Source of the DNA: JAVBPB01 sp031549965
Lineage (GTDB): Bacteria; Bacillota; Clostridia; Lachnospirales; Lachnospiraceae
Length of the DNA: 58,862 nt
Assembly (NCBI GenBank): GCA_031549965.1
Contig: JAVBPB010000061.1
Coordinates: 1-58,862 of the forward strand
Reading direction: 5' to 3'
A program made the position numbers and the translations under genes. The notes below the pieces were generated by a model that was given only the letters and a program-made list of their open reading frames with translations, did not search any database and was not told the origin of the DNA. Below, piece after piece: positions 8,265-16,145 of this stretch (the first letter of the stretch is position 1; every line of letters starts with the position of its first letter).

Positions 8265-9988
8265 TACTGCACCTCCTTTGTAACGTCTCCGTATTGGGCC
8301 ATGTATGTATCATAATAGAGTCCACGCTTTTTAAGAAGCTCGTCATGTTTTCCACGTTCAACGATTTTTCCGTCTTCAAGAATAATAATTTCATCAGCAT
8401 TTTTTACGGCTGAGATTCTATGGGCAATAATTACCTTGGTAGTGGAAAGTTCTAAAAGAGCACTTTGAATCAGATGCTCTGTTTCCATATCAAGTGCTGA
8501 GGTGGAATCATCTAAAACAAGGATTGGAGAATTCTTGGCTATAGCACGTGCAATACTGATACGCTGTTTTTGCCCTCCAGATAAACCAACACCTCTTTCT
8601 CCAATAATAGTTTCGTATTGGTCATTCATATTTTCAATAAAGTCTTTAGCCTGAGCCATTGCAACAGATGAAACCATTGTTTCTTCATCTATTAAATGTT
8701 TTTGACCTAACTTTATGTTTTCTTCAATAGTGTCTGAGAATAGAAAAACATCCTGCATAACAACTGAAATATTAGAACGAAGTTGCTTTAAGGCAAGCTC
8801 TTTAATTGGAATATTATCAAGCCTTATTTCACCTGAATCCACATCATAAAACCTTTGCAAAAGATTAATTATTGAGGATTTACCGGCTCCTGTTGCACCC
8901 ATAATTCCAATGGTTTTCCCTACTTCTACGTGAAAACTTATGTTTTTAAGAATCTCTGAGTCATTTAATGCAAAGCTTACATTGTCAAAAGTAATGGTTC
9001 CATTAACTTCTTCTATGTTTTTTGGTTTTTCCATTTCACAAATATCTGACTTTGCACTTAAAACTGTTTTAATTTTTTTGTTTGATGCAAAGGCAGAGGC
9101 TAAACCATTAGTAAGCCAGCCAAGCATTTCCATAGGCCAAACAATATTTCCTGAATATTCAACAAATGCACCGAGCTGACCTAAGGTTATTTCTTCATTA
9201 ATAACCATAAAACCGCCTATAATTATAAGTGAAATAGGAAGTGCTTTAGTAATAAATTGAATATATGGATAATACCTTACAAAAACATTGGATTGTTTCA
9301 TATTAAGTTCATAATAACGTTTATTATGTTTTAAGAATTTTTTAATTTCGTGTTTTTCTCTTACAAAAGATTTAACCGCACGAACACCGGCTAAATTTTC
9401 TTCTGCTACCATGTTGAGGGTAGCATTTTCTTCACTGATACTTTCGTAAACTTTACCCAGCTTTCTTTCCATTATAATTGCAATACATGCAACAATAACA
9501 ATAATAATTACAGGAATAATGGTAAGCTTAGGACTTATCCTAAACATAAAATATAAAACCATTGACGTATGAATAACAACTTCAATAGAAAGCATACCTA
9601 CAAACCCAAGGGCATTCCAAACCTTATCAACATCATCTTTAACCCGAGTCATAAGTTCTCCTGTGTTATTGGCATCAAAAAACTTAATTGATAGCGATTG
9701 AATATGATCAAATACATGCTTTCTTATATCACTTGCAATCCTAATTGATACTACATCAAATATAAATTCCTTTAAATATTGAAAAATTGCCCTTCCAAAA
9801 CCAATTATTAATAAACCAATTAAAAGCTTTGGCAAAATATTCATTTCGCCAGATAATATAACATCATCAATAATACTTTGGGTTATCTGCGGATACTGCA
9901 TATCAAGACGTATACTTATTACCATGGCAACTAAGGCTATTAAGTACAAATACCAGTATTTAAGGATATAACTAGATACTTTTTTCAT
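8264..9988 (-). CDS. ABC exporter half-transporter, degenerate-site subunit (BmrC-like)
   Basis: This 574-residue half-transporter is first in the operon. It has six membrane segments and a nucleotide-binding domain with Walker A GATGAGKSS and the canonical signature LSGGQKQR. Its Walker B is ILVLDDSTSALD, with Asp where the catalytic Glu should be. The intact signature complements the LSIGQ of the second subunit, so the pair should form one consensus and one degenerate ATP site. Substrates are probably hydrophobic drugs or lipids. The gene is preceded by a leader peptide and an intrinsic terminator, which points to induction by inhibitors of translation as described for bmrB-bmrCD in Bacillus subtilis. 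Confidence 0.92.
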   Translation of the reverse strand: MKKVSSYILKYWYLYLIALVAMVISIRLDMQYPQITQSIIDDVILSGEMNILPKLLIGLLIIGFGRAIFQYLKEFIFDVVSIRIASDIRKHVFDHIQSLSIKFFDANNTGELMTRVKDDVDKVWNALGFVGMLSIEVVIHTSMVLYFMFRISPKLTIIPVIIIVIVACIAIIMERKLGKVYESISEENATLNMVAEENLAGVRAVKSFVREKHEIKKFLKHNKRYYELNMKQSNVFVRYYPYIQFITKALPISLIIIGGFMVINEEITLGQLGAFVEYSGNIVWPMEMLGWLTNGLASAFASNKKIKTVLSAKSDICEMEKPKNIEEVNGTITFDNVSFALNDSEILKNISFHVEVGKTIGIMGATGAGKSSIINLLQRFYDVDSGEIRLDNIPIKELALKQLRSNISVVMQDVFLFSDTIEENIKLGQKHLIDEETMVSSVAMAQAKDFIENMNDQYETIIGERGVGLSGGQKQRISIARAIAKNSPILVLDDSTSALDMETEHLIQSALLELSTTKVIIAHRISAVKNADEIIILEDGKIVERGKHDELLKKRGLYYDTYMAQYGDVTKEVQ

Positions 9989-10020
9989 TGTAAATTCCTC
10001 TTCCCTTTAATAAAATCCTC

Positions 10021-10059
10021 AAAAATAAGCAAAATAAAGCCGTAGCATGAAGCTACGGC
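10021..10059 (-). terminator. attenuator terminator in the ABC exporter leader
   Basis: On the minus strand GCCGTAGC and GCTACGGC form a perfect 8-bp stem (10039-10059) followed by TTTATTTTGCTTATTTTT. It lies about 90 bases after the leader-peptide stop and 33 bases before the exporter gene, so it would stop most transcripts before the operon. Confidence 0.8.
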
Positions 10060-10147
10060 AATAAATACAAATATAATATTAAATATAAATAAGTAAACAT
10101 ATACAATTGATAAACAATTAATAGGTTGCTTAAATAAAATAATAAAA

Positions 10148-10228
10148 TTAATGCTTATTGTTGAGGTAGTCACACATAGATCTTAATGCATGAAGTTGAT
10201 TGTTGAAATGTCTAATATTATTTTTCAT
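10148..10228 (-). CDS. 26-residue leader peptide of the ABC exporter operon
   Basis: A short frame starts at ATG 10228 with AGAGAGG seven bases upstream and ends at TAA 10148-10150. The peptide begins MKNNIRHFNNQ and ends SMCDYLNNKH; it has no secretion signal. It lies between a good promoter and a terminator ahead of the exporter genes. The bases of its ribosome binding site (GAGGTA) can pair with UACCUC near the end of the frame (10163-10168), so translation and RNA folding would influence each other. It is probably a regulatory uORF rather than a functional peptide. Confidence 0.7.
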   Translation of the reverse strand: MKNNIRHFNNQLHALRSMCDYLNNKH

Positions 10229-10261
10229 GTGTTTTACCTCTCTTTCTGGAATAATATAGTT

Positions 10262-10289
10262 ATTGTAACATAAATTATTTTTTTGTCAA
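10262..10289 (-). promoter_or_regulatory. promoter of the leader peptide / ABC exporter operon
   Basis: On the minus strand a consensus TTGACA (10284-10289) and TACAAT (10262-10267) are 16 bases apart. The transcript would start near 10255, about 27 bases ahead of the leader-peptide ATG. Confidence 0.7.
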
Positions 10290-10325
10290 CGAAAAATATT
10301 AAGAAATCATTAAATTTTTATTTTT

Positions 10326-10356
10326 TTGTGCACTTTATATATTTTTATGGTATAAT
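10326..10356 (+). promoter_or_regulatory. extended -10 promoter of the RelQ-like gene
   Basis: TGGTATAAT (TATAAT at 10351-10356) is an extended -10; the -35 is weak (TTGTGC at 10326). It is divergent from the exporter leader promoter. Confidence 0.5.
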
Positions 10357-10400
10357 GTAGGTATAGTTACGTAAGAAAATACTTAAGGAAGTGATAGACA

Positions 10401-11084
10401 ATGGATATTCCCCAAAAGTATGATGTGCTTGAGGAATGGAAAAGATTTATTTTACTATATGATTCTGCTTTAAAAGAGATAAATACTAAATTGGAAATTC
10501 TAAATAATGAATTTAAGCTTGCTAACCAGTACAACCCCATTGAACATATAACATCAAGAATAAAGTCCGTAGATAGCATTGCAAAAAAATTATCTCATAA
10601 TGGTAGAGAGATGACACTTGAAAACATTGAAGAGTACATAAACGATATCGCAGGAGTTCGTATAATATGTTCATTTACAACAGACATTTACAGAATAGCA
10701 GATTTAATTATATCTCAAAAGGATATAAATGTTTTAAAGGTAAAAGACTATATTAAGGAACCAAAAAGTAATGGCTACAGAAGCTACCATATGATAATTT
10801 CTATCCCTATATATTTATCAAGCTTCGTTAAGGATGTAAAAGTAGAGATTCAAATTAGAACTATAGCAATGGATTTTTGGGCAAGCCTTGAACATAAGAT
10901 TTATTATAAGTTTGAAGGAAATGCTCCAAGAGGTATAAGAGATGAACTTAGAGAGTGTGCCAATATTATTGGATTTCTTGACGAGAGAATGCGTTCCTTA
11001 AATGAGGAAGTTTTATACTATAATGGAGATTATAATAAAGAGCAAGAGGAACTTAATATTATAGAAGAAGATATAGACCTATAA
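10401..11084 (+). CDS. relQ: small alarmone synthetase, RelQ/YjbM-like GTP pyrophosphokinase
   Basis: Transfers pyrophosphate from ATP to GDP or GTP to make (p)ppGpp. The 227-residue protein consists of a lone RelA/SpoT synthetase domain; there is no HD hydrolase, TGS or ACT domain, and the length fits the RelQ (SAS1) class. Synthetase motifs are visible: DIAGVRIICSF, the ATP/GDP-binding KEPKSNGYRSYHMI, and VEIQIRTIAMDFWASLEHK. The C-terminal tail (LDERMRSLNEEVL) corresponds to the tetramerisation helices of RelQ. AAGGAAG lies upstream of ATG 10401. It is monocistronic with its own promoter and terminator. Confidence 0.9.
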   Translation: MDIPQKYDVLEEWKRFILLYDSALKEINTKLEILNNEFKLANQYNPIEHITSRIKSVDSIAKKLSHNGREMTLENIEEYINDIAGVRIICSFTTDIYRIADLIISQKDINVLKVKDYIKEPKSNGYRSYHMIISIPIYLSSFVKDVKVEIQIRTIAMDFWASLEHKIYYKFEGNAPRGIRDELRECANIIGFLDERMRSLNEEVLYYNGDYNKEQEELNIIEEDIDL

Positions 11085-11092
11085 AAGAGGAG

Positions 11093-11119
11093 TGCCCCAG
11101 TATAAACTGGGGCAGTTTT
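11093..11119 (+). terminator. intrinsic terminator after the RelQ-like gene
   Basis: A perfect 9-bp stem TGCCCCAGT/ACTGGGGCA with a four-base loop is followed by GTTTTAT. Confidence 0.85.
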
Positions 11120-11300
11120 ATGAAAAAAACAAGAAATATATTAGTTATATATTCAAAATTAAAAACTTAAATTTATTCTTATAAACTGTATAAATTTAAA
11201 ATTTTTATAGTAGTATCAAAAACTTTGATTTACATATCGTAGAACCAACATGCTTTGTAAATTAATTATACTATACCATTATGAATAAACTATGTATAGT

Positions 11301-12128
11301 TTATGAAGTTATTGTAAAATGTTTAGATAAGATATCATAAATTTCATTACCAACAGATAAATCAATACTACAATCCTGAAAAATCTCTTCAGCCTTAATC
11401 GCCTGATCAATCAACATATACAATCCATTCATAGAAACAATCCCATTCTTATTAGCATAGTGTAACAGTTTAGTCTCCAAGGGATTATAAACAATATCAA
11501 CAACCCCCTTAAATCTTTTAACAACATCTTCCGATACTATAGACCCCTCCACATTAGGAAACATACCAACAGGTGTAGCATTAACAAGAATATCTCCTCT
11601 AAACATATCCTCATCTCTTAATTCACAAGTATCAACATAATTATAATGCTTCTTAATTCCAGCCAATTCCTCTTTAACACCAGAAGCTACAAGAACTGAT
11701 TTAGCCTTGGAATCATGCAAATAAGCAATTAAAGCTTTAGCTGCACCACCAGCACCAAAAATAACAACATCTTTTCCGGTCACATCTAATCCAGCTCTGC
11801 AAAGCATACTTCCAAACCCGAAATAATCTGTATTATACCCATAACTTTTTCCATCCTTAATCATTACAGTATTAACGGCTCCAATATCCGACGCCTCCTT
11901 AGATACTTCATCCAAGTAAGGCATAATCAATTCCTTATAAGGAATCGTAACATTAATTCCCGAATACCCAAGTATATTTGCAGACTCAATAATTTTAGAA
12001 ATATTTTCCCTCCTAGCTTCAATTACAGAATAATTTCCATTAATATTTAGCTTATTGAAAATGTAAGTGTGTATTTGTGGTGATAAAGTATGGGATAACT
12101 TTTCACCTAAAACTGCGTATAGTTTCAT
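11301..12128 (-). CDS. aroE: shikimate dehydrogenase
   Basis: Reduces 3-dehydroshikimate to shikimate with NADPH in aromatic amino acid synthesis. The 275-residue protein has the substrate motif GEKLSHTLSPQIH at the N-terminus, the catalytic Lys in NVTIPYKE, the cofactor-binding GAGGAAKA, and NATPVGMFP, and it has the usual AroE length. ATG 12128 follows AAGGAG. It is not in an operon with other shikimate genes; aroK lies 4 kb away on the other strand. Confidence 0.93.
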   Translation of the reverse strand: MKLYAVLGEKLSHTLSPQIHTYIFNKLNINGNYSVIEARRENISKIIESANILGYSGINVTIPYKELIMPYLDEVSKEASDIGAVNTVMIKDGKSYGYNTDYFGFGSMLCRAGLDVTGKDVVIFGAGGAAKALIAYLHDSKAKSVLVASGVKEELAGIKKHYNYVDTCELRDEDMFRGDILVNATPVGMFPNVEGSIVSEDVVKRFKGVVDIVYNPLETKLLHYANKNGIVSMNGLYMLIDQAIKAEEIFQDCSIDLSVGNEIYDILSKHFTITS

Positions 12129-12289
12129 TTAGTTGCTCCTTTTTATTTATTTTAAACGGATGATTTGTTGATAATATTAGAGCATAACGGATGCTCAACG
12201 TCATCAATTTAAGGTTTTTGTGTAAGAAAAACATTATAATTTACTCTAATAAATATAAACATGAAAATGAAAAATTTATCAATCCCAGC

Positions 12290-12532
12290 TTTGCCTCAAA
12301 AATTAAATCTCCCCAAGATGTGAATTATTAGGATTTGAAAAGGTATTAAGTGCCATGGAAAGGAGACCCAGAAATATTGACAGCTTTCTGGCAATATTTC
12401 CGTTTTAAGGGGCTTCTTGGAATGTTTGGCACTTCTGCCTTTTCAAATCCTAATAATTCACATCTTGGGGAGTAGACAAACTAAAGGGCAAAGCGTCACT
12501 TTTCAAAAGACTAAAAGGCAAAGCATCACCCA
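12290..12532 (+). repeat. long hairpin element, copy 1
   Basis: This intergenic element fills most of the aroE-PFK gap. A perfect 35-bp stem pairs 12309-12343 with 12438-12472. Inside are the helix AGTGCCA/TGGCACT, the conserved loop TGGA opposite GGAATGTT, the helix AAGGAG/CTTCTT and a variable apical stem (AAATATTG/CAATATTT). The left flank CAGCTTTGCCTCAAAAA is shared with copies 2 and 3. The right flank contains two direct repeats, ACTAAAGGGCAAAGCGTCAC (12480-12499) and ACTAAAAGGCAAAGCATCAC (12510-12529). The strand is arbitrary but chosen so that all copies read alike. No frame is conserved between copies. Confidence 0.8.
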
Positions 12533-12550
12533 TAAAAATCACATTGGAGT

Positions 12551-13786
12551 CTACTTAAGATGATCAATAGACAAATACTCAGGAATCCCATTTTTATATT
12601 TAATGGTAGGTTCTCCTTCAATTAGAGGTCTCATATAATCAAGAAGTTCCCTGGTAATGTCATTTCCTGCATCATTAATCCAACTTAAAGGTATAGTTTT
12701 TTCTTTTGCAGCCACTTCTTCAATATCAATATATCCTATTTGAACTTTGTATGGGGAGTTACTGATTCTGTTAAGGGTAAGCATTTTACCAGTTAGTCCG
12801 TTGAGTGCATTATTGACAGCAGAGACTCCTAATTCAAAGGCTTCGTTGATGTCGGTTAAAGAGGCTATGTGCATTGCACTTCTTTGTAATACATTTAGTT
12901 CTATGGAACGGACTTTACATCCAATCATATTTTTAATTATATTTTCTAAGTGCTTTGCAGTACCACTAAGCTTTGGATGGGCAAAAGAATCTGTAGTTAG
13001 GGAAGATTGAGAGGAAATATATTGTCCATTCTCATCTTTGATTCCTTCAGAAACTGCAACAATTATATTTTTGTGACTCCTAAACATAATATTAATGTCT
13101 TCTATAAAGTCAGAACTGGAAAATGGTTTTTCAGGCAGGTAGATTAAGTGGGGTGCTGCATTGTAAGTGTTTCTGGCAAGAGCAGAAGAGGCAGTTAACC
13201 ATCCCGCATTCCTACCCATTATTTCTACAATAGTAACACTTTTAAAGTCATAGATGTATGCATCATGTGCAATCTCTAAGATACTTGTAGCAACATATTT
13301 GGCAGCGGAACCAAAACCCGGAGTGTGATCGGTTGAACATAGATCGTTATCTATTGTTTTTGGAATACCGATTATAGAAATTTCAAAATTTATTTTTTTT
13401 GCATATTGGGTAAGCTTGTACACGGTATCCATAGAATCATTTCCTCCAATATAGAAGAAACATTTTATCTGCAACTTTTTAAATAGTCTAAAAATTTGTT
13501 CATAGGTTGCAATGTCTTCATCTATTTTTTGAAGCTTATATCTACATGAACCAAGATACATGGCAGGGGATGTCTTTAAGGTTTCCAGTGTAGTCTTGTC
13601 TTTAAATGTATCATTTAGGGGGATAACTTTTTCAGATAATACTCCTTGAATACCATTAATTGCACCGTAAACTATATCAATATTTGGATTTTCCATTGCG
13701 GCACTAATAACACCGGATAAACTTGAATTTATAACTACAGTAGGGCCACCTGACTGGGCGATCAAACAATTAGATTTATTTAACAT
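12551..13786 (-). CDS. 6-phosphofructokinase, pyrophosphate-dependent type
   Basis: Phosphorylates fructose 6-phosphate in glycolysis. The 411-residue protein has the PFK fold with the N-terminal GGPTVVINSSLSG, the catalytic IPKTIDNDL and the substrate-binding MGRNAGW. Two positions separate ATP from PPi enzymes: here the motif reads GGNDS (Asp where ATP enzymes have Gly) and PKTIDND (Lys where ATP enzymes have Gly). Both indicate pyrophosphate as phosphate donor, making the step reversible. It is longer than the ~320-residue ATP-PFK, as expected. This rests on residue rules, not on assay. ATG 13786 follows GGAGG. Confidence 0.88.
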   Translation of the reverse strand: MLNKSNCLIAQSGGPTVVINSSLSGVISAAMENPNIDIVYGAINGIQGVLSEKVIPLNDTFKDKTTLETLKTSPAMYLGSCRYKLQKIDEDIATYEQIFRLFKKLQIKCFFYIGGNDSMDTVYKLTQYAKKINFEISIIGIPKTIDNDLCSTDHTPGFGSAAKYVATSILEIAHDAYIYDFKSVTIVEIMGRNAGWLTASSALARNTYNAAPHLIYLPEKPFSSSDFIEDINIMFRSHKNIIVAVSEGIKDENGQYISSQSSLTTDSFAHPKLSGTAKHLENIIKNMIGCKVRSIELNVLQRSAMHIASLTDINEAFELGVSAVNNALNGLTGKMLTLNRISNSPYKVQIGYIDIEEVAAKEKTIPLSWINDAGNDITRELLDYMRPLIEGEPTIKYKNGIPEYLSIDHLK

Positions 13787-13926
13787 TTTATTTCCTCCAA
13801 AAATTTTTCTGATTTAATTAAGAACCTATAATCTTAGATTTACAAATTGAATATTAACATATAAATCTAGCATTTGCAATAGATAAGGGAGAATTGTGTC
13901 AATATATGTAATATGCTATGAAGAAA

Positions 13927-13951
13927 AGCCACTCACAAAGTGAAGTGGCTT
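13927..13951 (-). terminator. intrinsic terminator after the 50-residue peptide gene
   Basis: On the minus strand AGCCACT and AGTGGCT pair with an inner CAC/GTG, followed by TTTTCTT. Confidence 0.6.
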
Positions 13952-13969
13952 AAAGCTTAATAAGATATA

Positions 13970-14122
13970 TTATTGTCCTCCAGGGCCGTCTCTTCTTGGT
14001 CTTTCTGATTCGGGTAATGGTTCAACATTACGTATATCAATTTCAGGAATATTATCATCGTCGTAAACATTTTTTACAGTTTCCTTTAAACTTTCCTTTA
14101 ATTTAGTTTCCTTTGCTTTCAT
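13970..14122 (-). CDS. 50-residue peptide with proline/arginine-rich C-terminus, unknown
   Basis: A 50-codon frame starts at ATG 14122, with AAAGGA nine bases upstream, and ends in TAA directly before a terminator. The N-terminal half is a charged helix (KAKETKLKESLKETVKN), the middle is acidic (YDDDNIPEIDIRN), and the C-terminus is RPRRDGPGGQ. There is no signal peptide and no Cys. The layout, a helical leader followed by a short motif-rich tail, recalls precursor peptides. No maturation enzyme or exporter is adjacent, so no function is assigned. Confidence 0.6.
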   Translation of the reverse strand: MKAKETKLKESLKETVKNVYDDDNIPEIDIRNVEPLPESERPRRDGPGGQ

Positions 14123-14301
14123 AAAACACCATCCTTTCTAAGCTTAATATGTACAATAAATATAAAAAAATTCATAAAAGAGTAAAAAAGAAATTTAGAC
14201 ATTAGCTGAATTTAGGGAGTCATGAAAAATTTACACAACCTAAATCAAGGACTTTTTCAGTGCCCTCAAATTAAGCTATAGTATTTTTTCAGACGTTGTG
14301 A

Positions 14302-14460
14302 TATAATGCTATTATAAATGAGTACCCAAATGAGAAGAGAAGGCTCTTTTCTTAGATGAGAATAAAAAAACAGTTAAACCTAACCAAAAAGAAGGTTCTG
14401 ATTGGAAAGGTGCTAAAATGTTAGTTAAAGTTTGAGCACCCTTTGGGTGCTCTTTTTATA
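14302..14460 (+). promoter_or_regulatory. promoter and candidate attenuator leader of the hydG operon
   Basis: TGATATAAT (TATAAT at 14302-14307) is an extended -10. The ~140-base leader contains a hairpin, AGAAGAG/CTCTTTTCT, and ends in an intrinsic terminator, GAGCACCC (14434-14441) and GGGTGCTC (14445-14452) followed by TTTTTAT. An upstream GGTGCT (14409-14414) can pair with the same AGCACC (14435-14440), giving a mutually exclusive antiterminator. The downstream gene starts about 30 bases later. No known riboswitch class is recognised. Confidence 0.6.
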
Positions 14461-14484
14461 ATGTGAAAAGAAAGTAGGATGTTT

Positions 14485-14733
14485 ATGGAAAAAATAGCTA
14501 CTATTTGTGCTATACTAGAAGACCCGGCAAGCAATCAAAAGGAATTTAATGATTTGGTATCTGCATATCAGCACATGATAAGAGGAAGAATGGGAATACC
14601 TTTTGATAAGGAGAATGTTGCAGCAATATCACTTACAGTTGTTGGAAAATTAGACGAAATAAATTCATTTACAGGTAAGATAGGAAAAATCCCAAACGTT
14701 CAGGTGAAAACAGTTATTTCAAAGAAAAATTAG
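14485..14733 (+). CDS. TM1266-family iron-only hydrogenase system regulator
   Basis: This 82-residue protein matches the small ACT/NikR-like family found beside [FeFe]-hydrogenase maturation genes (TM1266 type), with MEKIATICAILEDP at the start and VVGKLDEINSFTGKIGKIPNVQVK near the end. Its role is presumed regulatory by genome context; no biochemistry is known to me. ATG 14485 has AGGA at good spacing; an ATG at 14479 directly abuts the AGG and is less likely. It is followed after 12 bases by hydG, supporting the assignment. Confidence 0.85.
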   Translation: MEKIATICAILEDPASNQKEFNDLVSAYQHMIRGRMGIPFDKENVAAISLTVVGKLDEINSFTGKIGKIPNVQVKTVISKKN

Positions 14734-14745
14734 GAGGAAAATTAA

Positions 14746-16131
14746 ATGAGTGATAATAAATTTTTTATAGATGAAGAATATATCAATAGCGTACTTGTTG
14801 AAGCAAAAGACACTAGTGATGAAGAAATAGAAAGAATTCTTGCTAAAGCGGACAGATTTCAAGGGCTTACCCATAAGGAAGTTGCTTCTTTATTATCTAA
14901 TAATAATCCAGAGCATTTAAAAAGAATATTTGAAGTATCAGGAAGAATAAAAGAACATATTTATGGGGACAGAATAGTGATTTTTGCACCTATATATATT
15001 AGCGATTACTGTATTAATAAGTGTGCATACTGTGGCTTTAGATGCGATAATAAGTTTGAAAGAAGAAAACTAAGCCTTATGGAAGTAAAAGAAGAGGTAA
15101 GAATACTTGAGAAGATGGGGCATAAAAGATTAGCACTTGAAGCAGGGGAAGATCCTAAGAATTGTGATATTGATTATGTTTTAGATGTAATTAAGACAAT
15201 TTATGATATGAAATTTGAAAATGGAGAAATAAGAAGAGTTAATGTAAATATAGCAGCTACAACAGTTGAAAATTATAAAAAACTTCATGAAGTGGGAATA
15301 GGAACATATATTTTGTTTCAAGAAACTTATCATAAACCAACTTACGAGAAGGTACACATATCAGGTCCTAAAAAAGATTATATTTATCATACGACTGCAT
15401 TTGATAGAGCGATGGAAGGCGGAATTGATGATGTAGGAGGAGGGGTATTATTTGGATTTGCGGATCCTAAATTTGAAGTTATGGGATTAATGCTTCATAA
15501 TGAACATCTTGAAAAGGAACATGGGGTTGGATTTCATACAATATCTGTACCAAGAATGTGTAAAGCTGAGGGTGCTGATATGAGTGTTTTTGGACATTTG
15601 GTTGATGACGAGGAATTTTTGAAACTAGTGGCAATAATACGTATGGCGGTACCATTTACAGGGATGATAGTATCTACCAGAGAAAGTGTTGAAATGAGAA
15701 AAAAACTTATTAAAATTGGTGTTTCTCAAGTTTCTGCCGGTTCATCAGTAGACGTTGGAGGATATGCAAAAAGAGAAAGCGGAGCACCTCAATTTATATT
15801 AAATGATGCAAGAGATGCTAATACAATTTTAGACTGGCTTTTAGATGAAGGAACAATTCCGTCTTTTTGTACAGCTTGTTATAGAAAGGGCAGAACTGGT
15901 GACAGATTTATGTCTTTGGCTAAAACAGGGAATATAAAAAATGTTTGTCTTCCAAATGCATTAATGACTCTTACAGAATATGCAATGGATTATGGGGATG
16001 ATAACTTTAAAGCAAAGGCAGATAAGATTATTCAATCTCAAGTCGAAAAAATTGATAATGAAAAAGTTAAGGAATTGACAAAAGAAAATATAGTTCAAAT
16101 AAAAAATGGAAAAAGGGATCTTTTCTTATAA
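14746..16131 (+). CDS. hydG: [FeFe]-hydrogenase maturase HydG (tyrosine lyase, radical SAM)
   Basis: HydG cleaves tyrosine by radical SAM chemistry to make the CO and CN ligands of the hydrogenase H-cluster. The 461-residue protein has the radical SAM cluster C89-X3-C93-X2-C96 (YCINKCAYCGF) and a C-terminal second Fe-S site beginning at C375 and C378 (CTACYRKGRTGDRF), which distinguishes HydG from ThiH. Length and motifs fit the family. It lies between the TM1266-type regulator and aroK; HydE, HydF and the hydrogenase itself are not in the window. Confidence 0.95.
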   Translation: MSDNKFFIDEEYINSVLVEAKDTSDEEIERILAKADRFQGLTHKEVASLLSNNNPEHLKRIFEVSGRIKEHIYGDRIVIFAPIYISDYCINKCAYCGFRCDNKFERRKLSLMEVKEEVRILEKMGHKRLALEAGEDPKNCDIDYVLDVIKTIYDMKFENGEIRRVNVNIAATTVENYKKLHEVGIGTYILFQETYHKPTYEKVHISGPKKDYIYHTTAFDRAMEGGIDDVGGGVLFGFADPKFEVMGLMLHNEHLEKEHGVGFHTISVPRMCKAEGADMSVFGHLVDDEEFLKLVAIIRMAVPFTGMIVSTRESVEMRKKLIKIGVSQVSAGSSVDVGGYAKRESGAPQFILNDARDANTILDWLLDEGTIPSFCTACYRKGRTGDRFMSLAKTGNIKNVCLPNALMTLTEYAMDYGDDNFKAKADKIIQSQVEKIDNEKVKELTKENIVQIKNGKRDLFL

Positions 16132-16145
16132 TTTAAGAGGTGAAT

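Noticed and set aside
9985..10173. 62-codon hydrophobic frame (GTG start) on the minus strand ending at the exporter start
   Set aside because: It runs through the attenuator hairpin and overlaps the better-supported leader peptide; the GTG lacks a ribosome site and the hydrophobicity follows from AT-rich DNA.
11120..11170. 16-codon frame after the RelQ-like terminator
   Set aside because: Lys-rich AT-driven frame without a ribosome site, lying just behind a terminator.
11284..11304. Short palindrome ATAAACTAT/ATAGTTTAT at the aroE stop
   Set aside because: A two-base loop and no T-run; too weak to call a terminator or operator.
12290..12532. Retron msr-msd or integron attC interpretation of the hairpin elements
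   Set aside because: No reverse transcriptase or integrase is nearby, and no attC consensus ends or msr-type priming site could be seen.
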